From the NCBI GenBank assembly GCA_002007465.1, contig LNAC01000277.1:14503-78502 (forward strand): DNA of 64,000 nt. Direction: 5' to 3'. Below are positions 49,401-61,400 of the stretch, in pieces (position 1 is the first letter of the stretch; the number at the start of each line of letters is the position of its first letter). The notes below the pieces were generated by a model. It was given only the letters and a program-made list of their open reading frames with translations, was not told the origin of the DNA and made no database searches. Made by a program: the position numbers and the translations under genes. This DNA comes from Ailurus styani. Its lineage: Eukaryota; Chordata; Mammalia; Carnivora; Ailuridae.

Positions 49401-52400
49401 GAACAGATTGGTGGTTGGAGGTGGAGGATATGGGTAAAAGGTAAGAAGAAAAAAATGAGAGAAAGGAGGGGAGTATAATAGAAGAACAAACTTGCCAATT
49501 GTCCTATTGGTATTAAAGTCCTAAGGTCTAGCTAGGCCTTAAAGTGGTAGAATACCTGAAATGATAGACACCTAGTATATATTATGAACTTGCTTTTTCA
49601 TTTTATAACTTTCCTTGACAATCAGCATGAGCAATACCTGCCTTTTAAGCAACTGTCATTAGGTCTGAATATTAAACCTAACAAAGAAAAATTCTTTCTA
49701 AAAGCAGAGCATAAGCCAAAGATAACATGAACTGGCGATTTGCAAATATTTAAAAGAAGATGTCCTAGAAATAGTGAGACTTTACGAAAAGTAGAACATT
49801 TAATACAAACAGTGGATGTCAATTGAGGACAGTCTGGTTTACTTACTTTGAGTCGCTTCTGTTTTGCAATGTATGCCTCTTGTAAATCTGGGTTTTCTTC
49901 AGCAAGTTTTTTCAGCTCTGATTCTGTGTTACCAATTTGGCCTGATAATAAAATCATTTTTGAAATAGGAAATTATTTCCACCCTTCTATACAAGAAAAA
50001 AGGAAAAGCTAGGAAACTTCATGGTAAAAGTATAAGCTCTGGGGTTCATGCTCTGACTCTGCCTTAGACTTACCCTCTCTGTGCCTCGGGTTTCCTCAAA
50101 TTCAAAATGGAACTATCAGAGTATCTGCCGCACAGGCTAAGGATTAAATGTGAGGCACCCAGGAAAGCATTTAGACCGAGTCCCAGCATATCAGAAGTGC
50201 TCAGGGCACAGTGGTTGTTCTACCTCTCAATACCTTTCAAGTTTTTGTTAATGGACTTCTACATGAAGAGAAGGAAAAAAGCCTTACTTTTTTTTCCCTT
50301 TTTTTCTTTTATCTATTTTTTTATTAACATATAATGTATTATTTTTTCGGGGGTACAGGTCTGTGAATCATCAGTCTTATACAATTCACAGCACTCAACA
50401 TAATACATACCTTCCTCAATGTCCATCACCCAGCCACCCCATCCTTCTCGCCCCCCCTCCCCTCCAGCAACCCTCAGTTTGTTTCCTGAGAGTAAGAGTC
50501 TCTTATGGTTTGTCTCCTTCCCTGGTTCCATCTTGTTTCCTTTTTTCCCTCTCTTTCCCCAATGACCACCCCCCATCTCTCAAATTTCTCATATCAGAGA
50601 GATCATATGATAAATGTCTTTCTCTGATTGACTATTTCACTTAGCATAATACCCTCTAGTTCCATCCATGTCATGGCAAATGGCAAGAGTTTGGGTTTTT
50701 GATGGCTGCATAGTACTCCATTATATATATATATACATATATATGTATATATATATATATATATACATATATACAGACACCCCATCTTCTATATCCATTC
50801 ATCTGTTGATGGACATCTAGGCTCTTTCCACAGCTTGGCTATTGTGGACATTGAAAAGGCCTTATTTTTTTTAAAAAATATTAACTCCAGATGATAGAAT
50901 TATATTCAGACCACCTGTTTCAAATCATATGGGTACTTATGCAGAGAAGGAGGAGGAACAAGAGGGTAAAGTGTGAAAAGGAGAAGGAGGGAGGGAGTGG
51001 AAGAAGAGAGAAGGAGAAGTATCAAAAGGAAAGAAAAATAACATCAGAAAATTATAAAGATGAGATATGATGTAATGGAATGAATGTAGTTTCTAGAATT
51101 AGAAGATCTGGGTTTGAGTGTTCCTAGTCAAACACCCACAGAGTCTGACCACGGCCATCTTCCCTTATTGTTCTAACCCAATTACCTGTGCCATAGAACA
51201 CACTCTCTCCTCCACATCCCATGCACTGACCATACTCTGTCCTCAGCAAAGGGAAGATCTGGATATCAGAACTCAATCTTAATAAACCTCAAATAGCTAA
51301 ATTTAGAAGTAGACTAATAGTTAGACAGCCTGTATTCCACCTCCCTCACATAATGAAACAAAAATTAAGGACCAGAAATGTGAACTCAGTTGTCCATAAT
51401 CCCTAGCAGGTTCCAGATTTCATGATTCTTAGTTCATCTTCTATGAGAACATGTTATGTTTTTTACTTTTCCACAGGCTACTTTTCTGAGTTTTACCCAA
51501 GCTTGGCCCTCAAGACTAAGAGCTGGAAAATCAGCTCCTATAGACAATAAATGTCCAGCTGAACAGCTGAAGCACAGATTAATCTGACTGGTACATGCAT
51601 CGATCTGTAACATGAACATCCATCAAGCAAACTCGACAACCCTGTCCCCAAGTCTTCATGAGATACACCCAGTCTCAAAAATGAATTAAAAGAACTTTGA
51701 GACAAAAGTCCAAGATTGTTACATACTGCGAATCCGTGTGGTTGCATAAGCTGGGATCATGGAGTCCACGGTTAGCTCAGGATGTAAAATGCAGCCATGG
51801 GTGTAAGCATCCATTGGCAATGAGTCAAGCAGTTCTCGATAATGTTGTACCCGTGGGTAATACATGCTTCCTTTTTCAGGCATTAACCTGGGTGTTTTTT
51901 CTAAAAACATATACATAAACATTAAAGAAAAAGTTACAAATCAGAGGTTACATCCAAAAGCAAAATCAAAAACCCAAATCCCCTTATCAGTGTTTTTAAT
52001 GTTACATCAAGGCATTTAAAAAAATATCTCCCCAGCCCAGACATTCAATATTTGAAATGGACTGATGTCCAGACTAGATCCCAAACAATGATCACACTGA
52101 AATTCTCTCACTTCTCTACCTTACAAATTGCTGCTCAACCCACAAGGCCCAGTTATTTATGCCAACTCCTCTATGGAACATTCCCTAACCTCCTATAACT
52201 ACCAAGACCTGACTGGGTCAGGTGTGCCTTCCTCTGCACACGTAAAATACCTTTGTACATATACCATCATAGCCTTGTCACCTGAATTGGTTGTTTGTAT
52301 CTTTTTGCCCTATGAGCTTCTTCAGGGCAGGGAAGCTGTGATTCACTGTCTCTCATAATGTCGCATACATTTTAGACCATTGATAAAGTTGGTTAGGTGA

Positions 52401-55400
52401 ATGAAAGCTCATTATCAAAAGATAATCAGAGACCACTCTTTCCTAGATTTCAGTTAACACCAAGAGTGACCCTTTTGATGCTATGTGAATGTGCACTGAC
52501 AGGATTCACAGAATTCACCATGAATTTCTAATATTTTATGTCTAGAAAGTGGGTTCTACATAAATCCTCAATTTGCTGGTTAAACCCTAGACTCTAGACT
52601 ACTTGAGGGTAGGGACCATGCACTGTTCTCTGTTGAGTTCCCAGTGCCTAATATAATATTTGTCTCATTGCAGGTGTTAAGTAAATTTCAATTAATGAAT
52701 ATATTCCCAAATTTCTAGTTGTCATAGAATATTTGAGCTGGAGAAGCTCTGTAGCAGTTAACAAGGACACTGAGATATGAAGGCTGAGGTATTCTCCCAA
52801 GATCCCACAGCTAATTAAAAGCAGAACAAGAACTAAAGTCATTGATTCTGAATACAGTGTTCTGCTTTATAACATCATCTTCAAGGGGTTTACATTTCAG
52901 AGACTATCCAAGAAGAATAAAGATGAACCACATGATTCAAAGACTAGGACTATTTCCCATCAGAAACACTTCCTACTTCTGACTCTCAAACTGCCCCTGA
53001 AAAATGCCAATGAGCTTATTCCAACAAATGAAAAGAACAGCCTCAATTTTATTGATTTATTTCTTAGTATGGGCTATTTAATTTAGAATCCTTTGAGCAT
53101 CCCACACTCATTCATAAGTGTTGACAATTCAGAATTGGTTGCAGAGCATTTCAGACAAGATCTCATAATACCATAATCCAAGTGGAACAAGGTCTCTAAG
53201 CCAACAGATTATTTTGGACTCTCTAAGACAAAATAAGATGGATCACTCCTCAAACCAGTGGGCAAATATCTAATTCCCTGCTGGAGAGTCTAATTCTGAA
53301 TTCTGCATTGGAATAACCGAGAATGAAGTGTCAGTCACATACTGCTTGTCAATAGTGGATTTACCCAACTACAGCACACTTCCTTGCTGACCTTTCAGGA
53401 TCTCAGTATATCAGTAGGATCCCAACCAATGCCTGGTAGACATTTCCATGAGGGCAACAGACTGGACTCCTTCTAAGGTCCTTGAAACACTGCAGAGTTC
53501 TTAACCTTTTGTGTACCACTGGCCTCTTCTCAAAATAATGTTCTTAAACATACAATGTATAGGATTCCAAGGGAAATTGAATATATTGAAATATATTTAT
53601 CAATTTTTAAATTATAAAATATTAAAATGGGTGCCTTTTATTAATACATTAACAAGATCTAGCAGCAGCTCTAATAACTACCATAATTTCACAGTAGCTA
53701 TAAGCCTAAGTTATTTTTAAGATAACTGCAATAACCTGATATGTTATGAACATATCTGTGATTTCTATAGGTAACAAAGTCACGGGCACTCCTGATATTG
53801 CTGTGGTTTATGCCTACACTGGAAATAAAAGGAAGTGTAAAGTTTCTGTTGGAAATTAGTGAAGATATAATTTTCTTCCCCTCTAGGACTCCCAGTCTCC
53901 TGAATTCTATTCATAGACCGCTAAGGGCAACAGTTCTCAAAGTGTGGTCTAAGAATCCCTGGGCTTTCCCTAGACACTCTCAGGGGTCCACAGAGTCAAA
54001 GCTACTTTTATAGTAATACTACAATATTAATTGCTTTTTCACTTATTCACCTTCAAGAATACAGCAGAACTTTTCAGAGGCTACAATACATGTGATGGCT
54101 CTCTCACTCTGACAGTTAATGAAATGTGGGCTTGTGTATTCATGTGTTTTAAATTTTTCTCAGTTTTAATTTATAATTTGGCAAATATTAATAGATACAC
54201 CCCACAAAAGCTCTCCAGTGTTCTCAAAAATTTTTATGATAAAGGGGCTCAGAACCAAAAAGTTTAAGAACCACTGCTCTGGGGGTCCAAAAGCCTCAAG
54301 TTAATAACCAGAAATGGTATAGGATTTTAAAATGCTTCCAAGCAGTTAAATTTATGGCCACTGGCTCAGGCTACTTTCTGGTGCCAGGCCTAGGGCTTGT
54401 CTTCAGAGGAGGATACCAATTCCTTCTGGGAAAGTGAATTAGAGCAGGAAAAACACTGTCTGGTAATTGCTTTCTGGGGAAGTTCCATCTGGCTAAGCCC
54501 AAATTCCTCAAAGGAAGATAAATGTTTAAATCCACAAAAATAATTTTTTCTACTCAGGACACTATTACTAAGTAACTATCTCCTATAACACTTTGTCAGG
54601 CATAGCATAAGATACCCACTGAACCAAAGTTCTCATCCAGCCAGCCTCACTGTCTCTCTTCCATCACCTCCATAGCAACACCTGAAATGTGCTGTCATTG
54701 TCCTCCACAATACTGTCCCCTGCCTAGGGAAACAGAGTTTTTCAAAAGGCAATTGGGAATTTCCTTTGACTTTTATACAGACCTTTCCTCTCTCTCTAAT
54801 TCTATTTTATTTCCCAATCCTTCCATAAAGCATTTTTGTTGTAACACACATGGAAGGAAGGAAGGAAGAAAGGAAGGAAGGAAGGAAGGAAGGAAGGAAG
54901 GAAGGGAGGAAAGAAGGAAGGAAGGAAGGAAAGAAGGAGGAAGAAAGGAAGAAAAAAGAAAAAAAAGGAAAAGAAAAGAAAAAAGAGAAGAGGGAGGCCT
55001 AAATGGCTTGGTCAGCTGGGTGTCTACCTTCGGCTCAGGTCCTGATCCCAAGGTCCTGGGATCAAGTCCCACATTGCGCTCCTTGCTCAGCCGGGAGCCT
55101 GCTTCTCCTCTGCCTGCCGCTCCCCCTGCTTGTGCTCCCCCTCTCTCTCTGATACGTGCACATAAATAAAATTTTAATTAAAAAAGAAAGGAAAAAAGGA
55201 GCACCTGATTGGCAGAGTATGCAACTCTTGATAATTGGGGTCATGGGTTCGAGCCCCACATTGGGTGTAGAGATTATTTTTTTTAAAAAAAAAAAAAGCC
55301 GTTTTGGTATTCTACCTCAGTCAAGAGTGAAAAACCAATAGAAGGCTTACAGGTGGAGGGCATGAAATCAGAGGACTTTTAAGAAGCAGGCAGTGAAAAG

Positions 55401-58400
55401 AGTTTCGAGCATTAGGGAACAGCGTTGCTGTACTGGAAACCAGGATAAGTGACTAAGCTGGAAGAATAAATAAGAATAGGTAAATTGGCAGAAGACCAGA
55501 CTTCCTAGAAGAATTGAGTAGGGAACAAGGAAGGTCTTTTACCACACCTAAATTTAGGCAGGTGCAGACAGACATAAAACAGAAAGATGTGATAATGAGA
55601 GAAAACAAGTTTTTTAAAACCAGAAAGAAAAGATACAATAAAAGCATTCTGCAGCTAGTTAAGAGAGACAAACAGCTCCATACAGTCTCAAGTCCCTGCA
55701 TTGCTCAGAAGAATAACAATGGCCTGAGCCATTAAAAAAGAAAATCACATTCAGTTTCCCCAAAAGCAAAAAATTAAAATGTAGGAGCTTATAGGCATGA
55801 GCTTCCATTATATTCCTACATTGACTGCTCTGATTTTCCATGTTCCCCAATGATAGCAGATAAAGAAGGCATAATTATGCCCTGTTTTCAAGAAAGACGC
55901 CCTCCCCCCCACAGGTCTATTTGAATAATTTTCATCTCTTCCTTATCATTATTTATTCAATGAAAACAGACTTCGTTCCTATCTTTATCTCTTTGTGGAT
56001 TTTTTATTTTACTTAGATCACTAAGTGATAACATTGATATATAAGATAGTATGCATCAGGTACTTGAATAAAACTGTACCCTTCAATAGTCAAACACCAC
56101 AATATTAAAAAGATATAATAAAAATGGTAAATAAATTATGACCTGAAGCAAAAGTTATAGTTACAAACTGACTACAATTCAAAGCTGTCACAACTATGTA
56201 ACTGGAATGATCAAATCTAAACACAGATTAAAAAATAAACTGTGTCAAATTATAGAAGTTCATTATATGCAGCCATGATTTCCTGAGAAAAACAAATTTA
56301 TAGCATTATTTTCAATAAATTTTATACCTTAAATAGTATTATATTTAAGACTTTGAGCAGAAACACTTGTAATTGGGGGACAAAACTTATCAGTTTGTTC
56401 CAATTATTGTTAACACTTAATGTGGAATTAGAACCTTTGCATTTTAATACTCCGACCTGTCCACTAAAATTGGACAAACTAAAGAGTAAAAAAAAAAAAA
56501 AAGGTAACTTTTTAAAGCCACTTTATTGGCACAACCTTTAAAGGCTCATTTTCTTTTTCCTTAGCGCATACCATATTTTCTCCACACTTAATTAGACCCT
56601 TTGTGCTAATCTACAATTTCAGTAGATGTGCTAAAAGACATATGATGTTATTCAACTATATATGAGAGTCCTTATTAATAGACAAAAATTTGAATAATTG
56701 GAAATTCTTACCTAAAAAACTGTATTTTTAATGCAACAATGACTTTAGAATTGTTTTTAAAATGAGCTGATTTTCAATAGGTATTGAAAAAATCTTATCC
56801 ACAAAATATATTTCCTAATGAAACTTATATACAATGCTTTAATATCACACCAGAATACTTTATTTCCAAACCAAGTTCTATTTCCTAAGAATAAATGAGG
56901 TATATATAAACCAAAGACGTGAGACATGATCTTCAGAGAACTCATATGTATTAAATTACCAAAATTCTGTATTCACCATATGACATCCTTGATTCCAGAT
57001 CACCACTGAGTCATTTGGCAGTAGTAAATAGTAATGTTCTAGTATTTTGTAGTTATTTCAGACCCACTTTTTTTATTTAATGGCCAAATTAAATTAATTG
57101 AAAGAGGTTATAAATAGTATAAGAAATATCTAGGTTTTAAAATCTATATTAGTGCATATGTTCACTTGTTACAACCACTGTTCCTGAATTTTCCTAATTT
57201 GCTTAATATCTCACCTCATCTATTTTAATCAGTCACATGCGTTAATATATCTACTCTTCATTACAAGCCCAAAGAGAAAAAGGCGTCACATACATGAAAA
57301 GGAGTCTATAAAATTGAAGAGTAATAACAGCCCATAAAGACAGATTTGGTATTACTATCAAGTTTACAGAATGAAACTATCTTTGAAGATTACTAAGCTT
57401 CTAATGATTAGGGATCTTAGTAACCAATTAACCAATTGCACCAATTAACACCCAAAAAATAGTAAAAGAATGAATAAAGAGATTGTTCTTTGCCAGTCCT
57501 TATTTGAGAAGCCATAATTGAGTACTTCTAAATTCTTCTTTTGACCCAAATTCTGACCTCAGGAATATCACTGATGTCTACATCAATACTGCTTTCAAAA
57601 AAAAAAAAAAAAATCAGGGGTTGCCTGGCTGACTCAGTCAGAGGNACGTGACCCTTGATCTCAGGGTCATGAGTTCAAGCCCACATTGAGTGTAGCGATT
57701 ACTTAAATAAAAATAAAACTTTAAAAAAATCAATCATAGACATCATTCAGTTTAGATATTAACTTTTATAAGGCTAAGACATGAAAAGGATTGCCTTGGC
57801 CACCAAATTTCTCCCCCCAAACTACCAATTATTTAATGGACTTATCCCAAAAGCATAAGGATATAAATACCGATTACACATAAATGTTGAGAAATGTCTA
57901 CAGGTCAGCAAAACATCATTTTTATTTTTATTTTTATTTTTTTTAAAGATTTTTATTTATTTATTTGACAGAGGGAGAGAGATCACAGGAGGCAGAGAGG
58001 CAGGCCGGGGGCGGGGGAAGCAGGCTCCCCGCTGAGCAGGGAGCCTGATGCAGGCCTCGATCCCAGGACCCTGAGATCATGACCTGAGCCAAAAGCAGAG
58101 GTTTTAACCCACTGAGCCACCCAGGCGCCCAAAACATCATTTTTAATATAATCCCCAGCTGGTAAACTAATAAGGGATGGCAAATAACAGCAAAGGAGAT
58201 ACCAATTGACTACACTCTATTTTTTTTACATGAATGAATACACTTAAAGTCTTCTATTATAACCATGAGCAACTATACATCTCATGAAATCCATTCACTT
58301 TTTAATCTAAGTTGTAAAGGTTCCTCAACGTTCCACACATAATTGGACAAAATGTTGCATGTTCTGACCAGTTCACAATTTGCCATGTTCTAGATAGAAC

Positions 58401-61400
58401 CGAAACAACTTGAGGTCATACCAGCCTTTTATTATTAGCTTTAATCCATAACATTTTAGCAAGCCAGGTCTCCCATCCTTCATTAATGCAACTGATTTTT
58501 TTTAATTCACATACTACATTTAGCCTTGTTAAACTTCATCGTCATTATTTTTCCATTTTATTGTCCCATGACAAGCACTTCACAAACTCGTCATCATTGT
58601 AACTATCCCAGCTTTTGCCATCCACAAATGTAACAGTATTTTCACAATGTCTTTATTCAAGTCATTTATAGAATTATTAGGCTCAAGTCAGAGAATAGAA
58701 ACCTGTGAGAACACAGGTAGAGATCCCTGTCTAGGCTGATGTCTATCTTCAAAAGTTCATTCATTGTAATTATTCAAAAGTGTTTAATAAGCTCCTGTTA
58801 AAGAACATTCACCATATGAAGCACTGGGGATACAACTGTCAATAAGACAGACACTGTCTCTGACCTTATGGTACTCACAGTGGTCTACAAGTCATTGAAA
58901 TAAAAGTAACAAAATTATATAGGATAACTCTTTAGCTAAATGGGCAACGTTGTGTCAGATATTTATAAATGAATATTCTTTAATATGGTGGTTTGTTCAC
59001 CTGAAAATGTGCATTACTTTTATCTAGCCATATTTGCTCCTTTATTCCACAAGGGTATCTTATGAAGTAATCTCAAATGTTCTACTTAAGATACGTTATA
59101 TCTAGAACCATGCCCAGTATACAATAGACTCATTTTTTAAGTGTTAAAGCCATTCTTCAGTAATGTAAAACATAAGCCAGTTCTTTGTAACAGAGATACT
59201 CTAAAGTTATATATATGTATGTATGTGTGTATATAACTAATTTATAGTGCTGCTTAAAGTTTAAGTGATTACTTAACTAAACACAGAAAGTGCATCTCAA
59301 ATTTTAATGTATATATGAATCACTTCGGGATCTTGTTAAAATGCAGATTCTGATTCAAGAGATCTGTAGTAAAGTCTAGGATTCTGCATTTCTAACAAGC
59401 TCCGAGGAGATACCAATGCTGCTAGTCAATGGAACACATTTTAAATAGCAACGATTGATAGAATTTACCTTTTTCCATCCTTGAAAGTTGGGATAACCTC
59501 CGTCTTATCTGGCTCTTTTCCTAATCTCCATGGGTTCTTAATGACAAATATAAATTATCTTAATGGTAATTGTAAAACTGCAAGCATGTTTATTTTTTAT
59601 TTTAATACACTGGGGTAAACTTTCCCCCAAAGACTAGACTAGACTTTATATAACTATTTTCTTGCTGTCTTCATATCTACCATGGGTTTTGGGTCCCTTA
59701 ATCCTCTTTTAACTCTTTCCAATGAAGTGACAACTCTCCTGGGAAAGAGAAAAGAGTGAACTGAGAATTGATTGGACTTGCTTTATCTCTGCAATTGATA
59801 AAACTGTGTCACTAAATCGAATACGACAGAAAAGTAAAGTCACCAAGGATATGCAACAAGTTAGCAATAGCTTCAGATAAAGAGCTAGAATTCTTTTTTT
59901 TTAATTTTTATTTATTTTGACAGAGAGAGATTACAAATAGACAGAGAGGCAGGCAGAGAGAGAGAGGAGGAACCAGGCTCCCTGCTGAGCAGAGAGCCCG
60001 ATGCGGGCCTCGATCCCAGGACCCTGAGATCATGACCTGAGCCGAAGGCAGAGGCTTTAACCCACTGAGCCACCCAGGTGCCCAAGAGCTAGGATTCTTG
60101 ACTGTTTACTGATTCTATTGGTATAGCCAGAATTAAAGTCCTTAGTTGCCATATATTCATTTAACATTTAGCCCCAGTGCCTTCTCCTCTGATTCCATAA
60201 GTACTAAGAAAAACTTAATATTTCCCTTCCTTGAGTAGGACTCAGAACGTATTTTACTTTTGTTTTTATATGATCAAAGCAAAAGAAAAAGCCTAAGGGA
60301 AACTTCAAGAAAACCTAATAATCATTAACATTACTATGTTGTAAAGTAACATATTTTATATTACTGAATATCTTAAAGGAGAAACAATGCAAGGAGAGGA
60401 GGAGGAGGAGAAAAGCAGCAGCAGCAGTAATAGTAGTAGTAGTTCAAGGGATGCCAACAAAATATTTAAATATGATTTTCCATTTACTGTATCTTTTTAA
60501 GATTTTTGGTTATTTAAAATGGAACTCTTATACAGTGATTTTGTTTTATTCACATTATTATAACCACTTTTCCCAAGAAATACAAATTATTTAACAGATT
60601 TGTCCATTTCCAAAAAGCTCAATGTTGAGAAAAGTTGTCCTAAGTCAATTAGCCACCATTTTCAGTACAGTCCCCAGCATATAGACATAGGAATAGCAAA
60701 TAATCATAAAAGAGAAAACAGTTCTTTAAACTCTGGTTTAGCTCAATGGTCGCCTGTAAAATCTCTAACCATAATCTTAAAGAAACAAACACTTGGAATA
60801 AGAAGAGGGGCAGCCGTAGTCCCAATCTAATTCCCTGGGGTTCCCTCCACACACATTTAAGTCCCATACCATTTTTTTAAGTACCTCAGACATTTTTGGC
60901 CTAGTAATTTGGGGTTATATTCTGGTTTTATCCTGCCCAGTTAACATCAACATAACTAGTGGCAGATAAAAAGTAACTGGATCTCATGCAGCTTCTATTT
61001 CAGAGGAGTACTCAGCCAAAAGGAGCCTTCTGTTCTCTCAATTATGCCAGTGATTAGCTGTATAACCTTGGGCAAATATCAAAGCTATAGTTCACTTCAA
61101 AGGATTGCCATTAGGGATAAGCGAGACAATATGTAAGTAGCAATGACTATGGGAGACAGCTAGTGTAAATATGAAGTTATATATTTGAAAGGCTTCTATT
61201 CTAACCCTACTTTGCCATAAAGTAGCTGTATTACCTTAGGCGACACCTGTTTCTCTTTCATCAAGAACAATGGGAATAACTAGTCTATCATGCCTGCCTC
61301 AGACGGATTCTTTTGAAGACCAAATAGAACAGAAATTATAAAATGCCTAATATAAAGCAGGCTGTCAATAAATGATTATTTTAAAATAAACTTAAAAGCA

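Noticed and set aside
54687..55169. 160-residue plus-strand frame rich in Lys-Glu-Gly-Arg
   Set aside because: It is translation of a GGAA microsatellite running into a SINE, inside GDAP1 intron 2.
55195..55290. Possible tRNA-Lys gene (also 57615-57726)
   Set aside because: It has a good B box, but the acceptor and anticodon stems are broken and an A-rich tail follows, so it is a tRNA-derived SINE.
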